NCBI RefSeq assembly: GCF_002160015.1
Contig: NZ_NFJT01000028.1
Span: forward strand, 1 to 36,273
Origin: Anaerofilum sp. An201
GTDB taxonomy: Bacteria; Bacillota; Clostridia; Oscillospirales; Ruminococcaceae
Reading direction: 5' to 3'
DNA length: 36,273 nucleotides
The translations under genes and the position numbers were made by a program. Below the pieces are notes generated by a model, which was given only the letters and a program-made list of their open reading frames with translations, was not told where the DNA came from and searched no databases. This document shows, in pieces, positions 7,042-17,000 of the stretch (position 1 is the stretch's first letter; each line of letters starts with the position of its first letter).

Positions 7042-10000
7042 TCAGCGCTGCTTGCGTTTGCCGCGCAGCAGTACGGTGGCGGCGCCGGCAGCGAGAGCCA
7101 GCAGCGCGGCCAGACCGGTCACACCGGCGTCACCGGTGGCGGGCAGGCTGCTGCCGGAATCCGGCTGCGTGGGCGCCTGGGTGGGAGAAGCGCTGGCGTC
7201 CGGGCTGGGCGCCGGGGCTTCGGTGGGGCTGGCAGTCGGCTCTGCGGTCGGCTTAGCCGTGGGCTCCGGCGAAGTGGTGGGTTCCGGCGAAGCGGTGGGC
7301 TCTGCGACCGGCTCAAACACGGCATACACCGTCTGCTCCTGGGTGAATTCGGTCACCGGCTGGCCGTTTTCGGGAGCGGTGAACCAGCCCACAAAGCGGA
7401 AGCCTTCCTTCACGGGGTCGGCGGGCATTTCGATCGGCTCACCCACGCGGGTGGACACCACAAAGCTCTCGCCGTCCACCACGAAGGTGGTCTCGAACCG
7501 CTCCACCTGCTCGATGATGGCGAAGTTGTCCAGCGACAGGAAGGTGCGCTCCAGCTGGCTGCCCATCTCGGGCGCTTCGGGGGACGCGGTGATGTCGTTG
7601 TTCACGATGTCGATGGACACATAATAGTCGTCGCTGTCGCCGGTGGCGAAGGTCTCGTCGATGCTGCGGCTGGACAGGCTGTGCTTGCCCTCCTCCAGTT
7701 CGGTGGCGGTGAAGTCGTAGCGCAGCACCTCGTCGCCCGCGCCGTTCTTCACGAACAGGGCATACCGTCCGGTAACGCCGGTGATGTAGTCCAGCTTCAG
7801 CTGATAGGTGGTGTTGGGCTTGAGCTGTACGGTGTTGGCGTCGGTGCGCACCAGATTGCCCAGACCGTCCTGCGTGATCTTCAGCGAGAAGTTGCCGTCC
7901 ACCACATAGTCGGTGTACTGCTGCGAGCCCTCGCGGTATTCGGCCAGGTGCGCGCGGTGATCCCAACCGGAACCGTTGCCGCCGCCCGGCACAAACGCGC
8001 CGTATCCCTGTTCGACGTTTTCAAAATCTTCGTAGACCACATAGTCCTCGCAGCCTTCCTCGCCGGGCTGCGGGGTGCGGCCGGGATTCTCCCAGACGCG
8101 GATGTCGTCCAGCTCCACCGCGGCATTCTCGCCGTTCAGGCTGGCGGTGAGCGTGAGCAGGGCGCTGTCGGCGTCGGCGGGCAGGTCGAAGGTGACCTTC
8201 ACCTTCTGGTAGCTGGTGCCGTTATAGCGCGCCACGCCGTACATCGGCATCCTGGCCGCCTCGGCGGTGCAGGTGTAGGTCTTGCCACCGGCTTCCACTT
8301 CTGCTTTCAGCTGTGCGTTCTCGTCGATGTCGGCAAAGAAATAGACGGTATGGGTCTTGCCCGGGGTGAGGTCCTGCAGGGTCTGGCTCACCGATACCTC
8401 GCTGCCGGCCGGGCCGCTCATCTTCAGGCTGGTCTCGTAGGTGTCGCTCTCTACCACTTCGGCGTTCGCGCCGGCTGTGGCCTTCACGTTCCACATATCC
8501 AGATCGAAGGTGTCGAAGCCGGGGTTGTCCAGCGGGCTGCCGTTGCCGAAATCGTCCGCCACCTTGGGGGCCGCATGTCCGGTCGGATACAGCACATAGC
8601 CTACGCCCGGCTCGGCTTTCAGGGTGATGGAACCGTGCTCGATGGCCACCGTGGCGATCTTTTCCTTGTCGTCGCCGCTCAGGCGGTAGACGTCGGCGGC
8701 TTCCTTGTCGGCCCAGCTGTCGGGCAGCTGCCAGGTGGACTGGCCGCCGGCCGGGTTCCAGTGATACAGCTTGTCGGCGCTGTTGGGATCGCCCTCCTCG
8801 CCCTCAAACCAGGGCAGCAGCAGGGTGGTCTGGCCGGTGAGGTCGGCGCCTTCGCTGTCCACACCCAGATACTCCCAGCGCGCCATTTCGCGGCCGTTCC
8901 GGGTCATCACCACATACTGTTTGTCGGCGGTGAACTCGGTGCGGACCCCTTCGCTGTACACCGCATACTCGCCTTCCTCATAGTCCAGCAGGTCCAGATG
9001 CTGGAGATACTTGGTGGGGAGGACGTAGTTGTAGAAGGTGTCCACGCCTTCCTTCAGGCTGAAGGAGTTGCCCCAGGTGGCGACGCCCGGCATCTTGTTG
9101 CCCAGCGTGAGCGCGTTGGCCACGAAGATGTCGCAGTCGTTCTTGAAGAAGCGCATCATGATCGAGCGGTTGCCCTGGTTGGGATAGTGCAGGTCGTTGC
9201 CCCAGTGGGTGAAGGCCGCCCCCTGCTCCAGCGGGCCGGAGAACTCGGTGCCCACGATGTAGCCGCGCTCGTTCAGCGCACGGGCCAGGTCCTCGCTCAT
9301 CCAGCCGGCCGGAGAATCCACGCCGTAGATGTCCACATAGACAAAGCTCAGGCCGGGCAGCTCTTCCTTGAGGCGGTCGAGGTTTTTGTCGCGGTTGCCG
9401 CTGATGATGTCGGCGGCCTGGTCCAGCAGATAGGCCTGGTCCCAGTGGCCCCAGTTCTGCGCAAGGGGCTGCATCATCGACTCTTCGTTGAAATACAGCG
9501 AGTCCAGCATGTGCTCGTTGACATTGATGTGGATGCCGAAATCGACGTTGTATTCCTTGCCCAGCTCGATGATCTTGTTGAAGTCCTCTGCGCCGCCCTG
9601 GCGGATGCCCACATGCCCGCCGTAGTCGCCGTGGGAATCGTCGTGGCCTTCCGCCTGGTAGCCCTTGTGCATCACCATCTGGCCGAAGCCGTCGGTGTAG
9701 TTGTACAGCTTGCGGGCCATATCCAGCGACTTCATGAACGGCTCCTGCGCCTGGCTGCCGCTGTTGTAGGCGATCCACATCATGTTGTTCATCATCTCGT
9801 CCTGGCCGAACACCTCGTCCTTGATGTCGGCATAGGACACGGCGGCATCCTGCCAGTTCACATCGCCGTCGGCGTTGATGTCCTCGCTGATGACAACGGT
9901 GGCCCAGGGCATCTCCTGCGTTTTGCCGTCCGGGGTGTGGTAGTCGAAGATGCCGTTGCCCACCTGGCCCACGTTCTGGCCGTCCTGCTGCCAGACGTTC

Positions 10001-11804
10001 ACGTTCAGGCGGCGGCCGGTCTCGATGGTGCTGTTGTTCACGGTGGCGGCCAGCCCGCCGCTGGACAGGGTGGCGTAGGTCTGGTAGCTCTGGCCCACAG
10101 CCGCCTGATCCATCGTATCATAGAGGTTTTCCCGCACCGAGGTCCAGGTGTTGTCGGCATATACCAGGCCCATGCTGGCAGTGGCGTCGCCGGGGGCGGT
10201 GGTGAAGAGCGCGTCGTCGGCAAAGCTGAGGGTGTTCACCAGCACGCCGCCTTCCTCTTCGATGCCCACCACCTGTATCCGCAGCTGGTTGTCCACCACC
10301 TCGTACCGCACTTTCACCGTCACGCCGATGTTCGGGATCTGCAGGGTGTAGAGCAGCTTGCTGTCCGACACACGCTCGCAGCTCACCACGGGGTAGTACA
10401 GCGTGCCGTTCACCCGCAGGCCGTAGGTCTTGTTGGGATTGCCGGTGAGGGTCTTGCCGTTCATCGAGTAGTCCAGCACACGCGGGAAGGTCTCGTCCAT
10501 CCGCACGGTGAGCGCCTCGGAAGCGATGGAGACCGGCTTTTCCTCCTTTTCGGGGGCGGGCAGCTGGTAGGTCTCGGTGATGCGCAGGTTGTCCAGGCGG
10601 ATGTCGGCCGAATCGTAGTTTTTGCGGATGCCGAAGTATCCGGGGGTGTCGGGCAGCTCAAACTCGCTCACGCCCACTTCCTGGCCGTCCACCTCCAGGC
10701 GGACCGTGTTGCCTTCCACCTCGAACTTCACATGGTGCTTTTCCTTGTCGGTGAGGGCAACGCCGCTGGTGAAGCCCACACAACTCTCCGATTCGCCCGG
10801 CTCCTGGTTGTACATCATCCACTTGCCGCCGATGTCGTAGAACAGGCCGGCATAGGAGGTCTTGTCCTGGCCGCGGAAGCAGAAAACGATGCGCCCTTCG
10901 GAATTGTTGGGGGAACTGATGACGTCAAACTCATAGATGCCGTTCAGGATGCGGGGCGTGTCCTCGGCAAACGAGAAGGACACCGGCTGGGTCTCCATCT
11001 TCAGCTCGCCGCTGCCGTTCAGGATGCCCTCCGCCTCGTGGGACACAGTCGCCTTTTCGCCTGTCCAGGTCCCGATGCTCTCGGGGGTGGAGAACTCGTT
11101 GGAATAGGTGTACAGCTCGTAGCCCTTCACCGCGGAGACGCCCAGCTCGGCCGTCTCGGATGCGGGATTGTACAGGCCGATGCTGCCCGCCGCGTCGGCA
11201 AGGCCTTCGCAGTCTGCCCGCCCGATGTTGGCGCTGTCGATGTACAGCTGTACGCCGTAGGGGTCGCTCACCACACACACTTCATATTCCGTGTTGGGCT
11301 TGAGCTGCACCGAATCCGACGCGATGACGAGATCCTCTCCCGCCGCCGTTTTCAGGCGGTATTCCCCTGCTTCGTTCGAGTATACCGCGTGGAAACTGCC
11401 GTCCTCCCGGCAGTTGAAGGCCATGCCGAAGCGGGCGCTGCTGTCGGTGTACAGCTTCATGGTATAGGCGCCGGCCGCGATGTTCAGCTGTTCGTTGCGA
11501 TTCACCGCCACCTGTCCGGCTCCCAGTGTGAAGTAGAGCGCTCCGTCCTGCACAGCGGGCGTTTCGCTCCAGACGGAACTTCCCTGCCCGTCCGCGTAGC
11601 TCTCCTCCACAATAATGCGGTCCTCCTTGGCAGGCTCCAGCGCATCCACAGCGGCCTGCAAAGCGGTGGGGATCCCGTTCAGCTGCTCCTGCACGGCGGG
11701 GTCTGTCTCGCTGCTCATCTCCGCCTGTGCCAGCTGGCCCGCCGCCTGCTGGATGGCCTGCTGCAAGACGGCAAAGCTCTCCTCGGTGTACAGGCCCTGA
11801 CGCC
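7042..11804 (-). pseudogene. sortase-anchored GH101 endo-alpha-N-acetylgalactosaminidase, 5'-truncated
   Basis: Roughly 1590 residues of a secreted multidomain enzyme that removes core-1 O-glycans from mucin-type glycoproteins. From the N side: a FIVAR-like helical segment (LYTEESFAVLQQ, 11630-11800), a LamG-like beta-sandwich (about 10560-11110), the GH101 region (about 8540-10540), two carbohydrate-binding-like sandwiches (7470-8530), an InlB-type repeat (FVGWFTAPENG, 7300-7490), a Pro/Ser/Thr stalk, and the sorting signal LPATG (7132-7146) with hydrophobic segment and KRKQR tail. Catalytic candidates are Asp in VYVDIY (9331-9333) and Glu in GTEFS (9244-9246), 29 residues apart, close to known GH101 spacing. 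No signal peptide or start exists: before 11804 the open frame is antisense to another gene. Family confident; functional status depends on whether the junction is real. Confidence 0.85.
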
Positions 11805-11805
11805 C

Positions 11806-12174
11806 CCCTACGCGATGGTGAACTGCTGGCAGATGATCCCCGGCTTCACAGGGCGCGGAGGCATGCTGTTCCTCACCGGTGCGATCGCAATGGCGCTGCG
11901 TCTGGCCTACGACTGGATGCTGGGGATTCAGCCCGGTCCCGACGGTCTGGTCCTGCTCCCCTGCTTCCCCGCCGAGCTTGGCACGGTGGAGGCAGAGTAC
12001 ACCGTGCAGGGCAAACGCATCTTCTTCCGGATGCAGCCGCAGTCTACCGGCATCTCGGTGGACGGCGTTGTCTGCAGCGCCGCCTATACCGATCCCGTCA
12101 GCCATCGGAAGGGGTTCTTCCTCCCCTACAACACCCTGTACAACAACAGCCGCATCGTTCTGTTTGCAGAGTGA
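11806..12174 (+). pseudogene. 3' end of a glycoside hydrolase/phosphorylase-like gene
   Basis: About 122 residues beginning PYAMVNCWQMIPGF and continuing GRGGMLFLTGAIAMALRL, then WMLGIQPGPDG and LPCFPAEL. This resembles the last helices and C-terminal cap of (alpha/alpha)6-barrel carbohydrate enzymes such as GH94 phosphorylases, where a tryptophan/glycine-rich helix is followed by LG-x-P-x-GD-type turns; the exact family is uncertain. The open frame extends far to the left, but only as antisense to GH101. The real gene is thus missing its 5' part at the same point (about 11805) where GH101 loses its own. A good terminator follows its stop codon. Confidence 0.6.
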
Positions 12175-12187
12175 GCGATCGGCGCAC

Positions 12188-12223
12188 AGAAAAAAGCGGT
12201 GCTGCCCAGGCAGCGCCGCTTTG
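12188..12223 (+). terminator. Rho-independent terminator
   Basis: AAGCGGTGCTGCC pairs with GGCAGCGCCGCTT around CA, preceded by an A tract and followed by a short T-rich stretch; it lies 14 bases after the stop of the glycosidase-like fragment. Confidence 0.7.
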
Positions 12224-12302
12224 CTTCCCCCCGGCTTTCCCAGATGTTCCCGGCGGCTCCTGACAGTTTGAGAAAAGACGCCTCTGCGAACTTTTTTGCC
12301 GC

Positions 12303-12347
12303 GCAACAAATTGTTGCTTTACAGAAATATTCTCCCGGCGCTATAAT
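12303..12347 (+). promoter_or_regulatory. promoter with palindromic operator for the XRE regulator
   Basis: TTTACA (12318-12323) and TATAAT (12342-12347) are 18 bp apart. A perfect 15-bp palindrome, GCAACAA-A-TTGTTGC (12303-12317), abuts the -35 box, the position expected for an operator bound by the regulator encoded just downstream. Confidence 0.6.
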
Positions 12348-12379
12348 GATGATAGAAAAACAGCAAGGGGGGCTTTGCG

Positions 12380-13042
12380 ATGGAAGACATCTCCGCACGT
12401 ATCCGACAGCTGCGACAGGATGCCGGGATGACACAGGGGGAACTGGCCGATCGTCTGCACGTGACACGGCAGGCCGTCTCGAACTGGGAGAACCGCAAAA
12501 CGCAGCCCGATATCGAGACACTGGATGCGATCGCGCAGGTGTTTTCTCTGGATCTCACCGAGCTTTTGCACGGGAACCGCCCTTCCGGCTGGACAAAAAG
12601 GCGGGTCGTCCAGATTGCGGTGTATGGGAGCGCCGCAGTTGGGTGGCTGCTGTTGTGGCTTTTTGCACTCCCGGCCGCGCAAGAACATTCACACCGGACC
12701 TACAACTTTAGTATGCAGCTGACGGTGCACTTTCTGTGCTGTCTTTTGTCTGCCGCCTGCTTTCCGTTTTTGCTCTCGCTCGTTTCCGTCCGGGAAGATA
12801 TTCAGGTTCAAGGCAAGCCGCTGCGCGGCATCCTGTTGGGAACAGGCAGTCTTTTAGCGGCCTTGTTTCTCCTTTCCTGGCTCACCTTGCTTCTGCACAG
12901 CTTTTTTGACTTTCCGCCTGTGCTCTACCGCTTTTTAGGCGGAAGAGCTGCGCCGTTTGAGCAGGCAGTGTCCTCTATGCCGACCATCAGCGGCGCATTG
13001 CTGTATCTGGGCGCAAACCGAAACAACTCAAAGCGCTGCTGA
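12380..13042 (+). CDS. XRE-family regulator with membrane-spanning C terminus
   Basis: This 220-residue protein begins with a Cro/CI-type helix-turn-helix domain (residues 5-62, with MTQGELADRLHVTRQAVSNW) and continues with a hydrophobic part predicted to span the membrane about three times (roughly 72-92, 110-132, 148-172). The layout is common in Firmicutes for regulators that respond to envelope signals; no target is known. The start ATG 12380 follows AAGGGGGG. A palindrome at its promoter suggests autoregulation. Genes on both sides are unrelated, so the target is probably itself or distant. Confidence 0.8.
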   Translation: MEDISARIRQLRQDAGMTQGELADRLHVTRQAVSNWENRKTQPDIETLDAIAQVFSLDLTELLHGNRPSGWTKRRVVQIAVYGSAAVGWLLLWLFALPAAQEHSHRTYNFSMQLTVHFLCCLLSAACFPFLLSLVSVREDIQVQGKPLRGILLGTGSLLAALFLLSWLTLLLHSFFDFPPVLYRFLGGRAAPFEQAVSSMPTISGALLYLGANRNNSKRC

Positions 13043-13091
13043 CAGCTGCGTGTCAAATAGGCAAAACAAATCTGTACATTTGATAGAAGAA

Positions 13092-13137
13092 CAGCCGCCC
13101 GGTCTTGTGCACACACTGTGCAAGGCCAGGCGGTTTC
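13092..13137 (+). terminator. terminator-like hairpin after the XRE gene
   Basis: CCGCC-CGGTCTTG pairs with AAGGCC-AGGCGG with a small mismatch and an inner TGCAC/GTGCA stem, followed by a T-containing stretch. The rest of 13043-13211 shows no gene. Confidence 0.5.
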
Positions 13138-13211
13138 CTATTTTAAAAGGCGGTGATCTGTGGGGAGGAAAGGTGCTGCGGCGCACGCCCTGCTTTTTTC
13201 TTCCCGCCCGC

Positions 13212-13880
13212 TCACAGCGCCCGCACATCGTGCCACAGCAGGGTGATATGCTGCGGCAGGTCGCAGTCGTCGTGCCAATGGCCGCAGTACCAATGGGTGT
13301 ATTTCACCTCATACATCACCCACTCCAAAAAGCCGGTGAGCTCCATATCGTGCACATCGGGGTAGCGCCCATACCGCAGAATCGCCTCCCGCGGCATCGT
13401 GTGGGTGAGGATATAGTCCACGGTGTTGCCGTGCCGGGAGAGGTTGCGGTAGGCCTGATGATACTCGTCGTTGTCGGGCAGCTCCTGCCGCCACCAGGAA
13501 TCCCCCTCCTTCCGCGTGGCCCGGTCGATGCTGTATGCGCCGCCCATCGTGAAGATGCGCTTTCCTTCCAGAACAAACACCTGTCCCCGCATCAGGTGCA
13601 GCACATTCCTGCGCACCCGGTGGACAGAACCGCCGTTCCAGGTCTCCTGCGGATATTGGAAGATCGCAGGGAAGTTTTCATGGTTGCCGTCCACAAAGCA
13701 GTAGGTGTACGGTTTTTTCTCCAAATCATCCAGAAAAGCGTTTTCCGACCGGTCGTTCAGAAACAGATACCCGAAATCCCCGCACACGATGAGCGTGTCC
13801 CCCGCCTGCAGGCCGGCCTGCTTTTCCAGCAGCAGCATCCGCGCCTGTTCACCGTGGGTGTCTCCCGTCACGTAAATCAC
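13212..13880 (-). CDS. calcineurin-like metallophosphoesterase
   Basis: This 222-residue cytoplasmic protein shows the full set of metal-binding motifs of the calcineurin-like fold: GDTHGE near the N terminus, GDFGY, GNHEN, a later HTMPRE and the closing GHWHDD. The substrate cannot be told from sequence. GTG 13880 is chosen because GAAGGGG lies upstream at good distance and the first strand (VIYVTGDTHG) starts right there; the longer open frame upstream has no homology. It is transcribed away from the ATPase operon, with its promoter in the shared 200-bp spacer. Confidence 0.85.
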   Translation of the reverse strand: MIYVTGDTHGEQARMLLLEKQAGLQAGDTLIVCGDFGYLFLNDRSENAFLDDLEKKPYTYCFVDGNHENFPAIFQYPQETWNGGSVHRVRRNVLHLMRGQVFVLEGKRIFTMGGAYSIDRATRKEGDSWWRQELPDNDEYHQAYRNLSRHGNTVDYILTHTMPREAILRYGRYPDVHDMELTGFLEWVMYEVKYTHWYCGHWHDDCDLPQHITLLWHDVRAL

Positions 13881-13915
13881 AGCTTTCCCCTTCTTTCTGC
13901 TGCATTGTACAGAAT

Positions 13916-13944
13916 ATAGTAGCAAAACAGGCGGCTTTTGTAAA
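13916..13944 (-). promoter_or_regulatory. promoter of the metallophosphoesterase gene
   Basis: On the minus strand TTTACA (13939-13944) and TACTAT (13916-13921) are 17 bp apart, 36 bp before the GTG start. Confidence 0.55.
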
Positions 13945-13994
13945 GATTTTCTCAAAAGAAAGCATGTTTCACAAAAAATCCCGTCAAATTTCCA

Positions 13995-14024
13995 TTCACC
14001 TGAAACAGATGCCTGTGCTATAAT
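13995..14024 (+). promoter_or_regulatory. extended -10 promoter of the ATPase-HEPN operon
   Basis: TGCTATAAT ends at 14024, an extended -10 element; TTCACC at 13995-14000 is a weak -35 at 18 bp. Transcription would start near 14031, immediately before a tRNA-T-arm-like hairpin. Confidence 0.6.
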
Positions 14025-14038
14025 CATTACTATACTTC

Positions 14039-14059
14039 GACGGGGTTCGATTCCCCGTC
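14039..14059 (+). promoter_or_regulatory. T-arm-like hairpin in the 5' leader of the ATPase-HEPN operon
   Basis: GACGGGG-TTCGATT-CCCCGTC forms a 7-bp stem with loop TTCGATT, which fits the tRNA T-loop consensus (TTCRANN). It is followed by CCATCA and, seven bases further, by the ribosome binding site AAAGGAGG (14067-14074) of the ATPase gene. No D-arm or anticodon arm is recognisable upstream, so it is either a tRNA 3'-end relic or a leader structure. Confidence 0.6.
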
Positions 14060-14081
14060 CCATCACAAAGGAGGAATCCAA

Positions 14082-17000
14082 ATGGCTACCCTGCTGGAAA
14101 AGAAATTGGCCAAACTACAACCGGGCACATGTCTGGAACTGAGCTACGGCACACCGGAAAAGACGGTGCGCGGTATAATTGAGGAGAGCGACTTTGCAGA
14201 AAGTTTTGAGATACGGACAAGCGACGGGGCCACGGTGTTTCTTGTGTTTAACACCGTGCGAAGTTTTCAGATCGTGGATGCCGATCTTTCCCGTGAAGCT
14301 CCCAAGCCTGCGCCTGCACCGGCCCCCGCGCCGCGGCCGCAGAAAAGAACGGCCTTTTTCCGAACGGACATCGAGATCGCCGCCGTCAGTGACGCCGCGC
14401 TCAAACAGCAGTTTGACGCACTTTCCAAGCCTGTCAAAAATATGCTGAACGGTTTTTTTGACAGCTGTCTGCACGGGATGAAAAATTCCGACTGGAACAA
14501 GGCACAGCAGGCCTGCCGCAACGCCGTGAGCACCCTGTCGAACAGCGAATACTGCTGCGACCCGGCCGCAACGCTGCTGTGTGCGAACATGCTGCTTCGC
14601 ACAAGACAGGATGCCAGCGAGATGTTTTTGAAGGGACGCCATTTTTTGCAGGCGGCGCCGTGTCTGTACAGGGCGGGGCGCTACACCGACGCCGGCGCCT
14701 GCGCGCTGGCCGAGCTGCTGCAGAATGCGCTGAGCGAAGAACAGGACATGCTGTACACCGTCCTCCTGAACACCTGCGAACGGGAACAGGACATTACGGG
14801 CGTGGAGGAATTCATGCAGCGCAGCCGCGCGCGTTCTTCCCGCCATATGAGCGAACTGCTGCGCTGTCTGGCGATGGGCTGCGGAATGCTGCCCGCTTCG
14901 GACGACGCCGGAACGATGGCCCAGCTGCGCGCCGCCTGGCCGAACGGGCAGATGGGCGCCCGTCTGCGCAGCCTGCTCGAAAAGCCCGCTGAAGCGGAAC
15001 CCGCGGAGGAGGAACTGCCGGGCGAGATCGTCAAGCTGAGCTGGATCGGCGAGCGCGGCACCATCGGATATGCCGGCGGCACCTGCACCTTCCAGTATGC
15101 CGACGTCTCCGACCCGCAGCTGCAGAAAAAGCTGCGGAGCTTCCGCAGCTCCGACATGGATGGCGAGTACATCGCCGTTCGCTTTGTGCGCAAGGGGGAG
15201 CGTGCCGTCAAGGTGAAGCCCGGGGTTTCGCTGCTGTCTGAGGGCAGGGCCATCAGCACACAGACCTCCAACCCCAACCGGTATACCGAGGCAGTCCCCT
15301 ATCTGGAACAGGCGCTGCATTTCAGGCAGGATACAGCCAGCGCAATGGATCAGCTGATGGCCAACGCACTGGCGCATTTTCACAGCACCGGCAGCCCGGA
15401 TCTGGCAAAGCGCGTCCTGGCGCTGTATCCGAAGTACAGTGCTCTGTGCCCGCACACCTGGCAGCATCTGGACCGGCTGATCCAGCTCCACCGGGCGCTG
15501 GGGGATTTCGAGATGGTGGAGCATTACCTGGAGGAGACCTTCTCCTGCCCCCTGAATCCGCACCAGATCATCGAGCGCTCGATCATGGCCGTCCGCATTT
15601 ATTCCGAGCGCTACAGCCAGACCGGCGACCCCGCCTGCCTGCACGCCATTCTGCGCTACTGCAAAAAGGTGGAATCCGCCTACGAAAGCCCCGAATACAC
15701 CGACAAGAACGTAAACGACACCAACTACTATCGCAACGGCCTGTACGCCACCCTGATCGAGCGCGAGTGCGCGCTGGACATGCTGGACGAGGCAGCGCTG
15801 CACCTGAAAAAGCTGAGCATCCTCAACCCGTCCAACGAGCAGCTGCCCGCGCTGCGCAGTGCGGTGCACGAGCTGGAACAGCGGCTCGCCCCCGCACAGC
15901 CGGAGCCGGAGGAGGAAGAGATCCCGGAGGAGCCCGAAGCGCCGGAGGCCGCCTTCTCTGTCTCTGCGCCCGAACCGGTGTACAGTGCGGACGATGCCGA
16001 CCCGCTGCCCGAAAGCTACGAGGACACCGACGGCTGGGAAGCGCTGGCCCTGCGCAAACAGGACGTGGGCGACTATGCACTGTCGATCCGCGGAGAAGGA
16101 CGCCTGGCCGCCATGCTCACCTACCTGCGCGCCGGCGCGAGCCTGTGTCCCCCGCTGGACCCTCTGTACCGCACTGCCGCTCTGGCGGCCGATGACCCTG
16201 CCCGCCCGGTCCCGTACAATGTGGACTATCTCCTCTCCGCCCTTTCCCAGGCCGATTCCGACTACGACCGCTTCACCGCGCTGTGCATGGCCGCCGGCAG
16301 TCTGCGCGCCGCCTTTGTTTCGGACGCGCCCTACGACTACACCGCCGATACCCTCAAGAACAGTGTGCCGGCCTTTTTGCAGCTGCCCGCGCTGGGCGAG
16401 GCGTTCGACACCATGATGAACTTCCGCAAATGGTACAAAAGATCGATGGATTCCTGCGCCGTGCACCGCCGGATGGACTCGATCCGCCTGCAGAAAAAGC
16501 TGGACGAAACGGTGGGCCGGGCCAAGGACCTGTACGACCACTACATCCTCACCCCTCCGCGCGAGGACGCCAGCTTTGCCCGTTTTGTGGAGACGAAAAA
16601 GATCGTGTTTGCCCGCGACGGCATGCTGGCCAAACTGCTGAAACTGGTTGGCGAGCGCAGCCAGGAGGAGCTGGAAGCACACCGCGCCGACTTCCTCCTC
16701 ACCTGGACCGGGCAGAAGGAGACCAGCGAGGCTTCCATCAGCGAAAACGCGGTGAACCGTCTGATCGACGAGGCGTGGGCCAAGGCGATGACGACCCTCA
16801 TCGGCCAGCACCGCACCATGAACCTGCAGGGAAACCGCCGCGGAAATCTGCGGTCCAACATCCTTTCGATCCTGGAAAACATCCTGCAATGGTATCGCCT
16901 GACCGCGCACGGGCTGAGCGCTTTGCCGGAGAACGATCCCGCGCTGAACGAGTACGAACGGGTGCGCCCCTCGCTGACCCGCCTGCTGGAACAGATCCAG

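Noticed and set aside
7681-11800. Long plus-strand open frame across the GH101 gene
   Set aside because: It is antisense to clear GH101 and LPXTG sequence and has no motif itself; only its last part after about 11805 is real coding sequence.
11805-12309. N-terminal 170 codons of the open frame continuous with GH101
   Set aside because: They are antisense to the plus-strand glycosidase fragment and a terminator, with no signal peptide; the frame is open only by chance.
14030-14066. A complete tRNA gene before the ATPase operon
   Set aside because: Only a T-arm-like hairpin is recognisable; upstream sequence has a promoter instead of D and anticodon arms.
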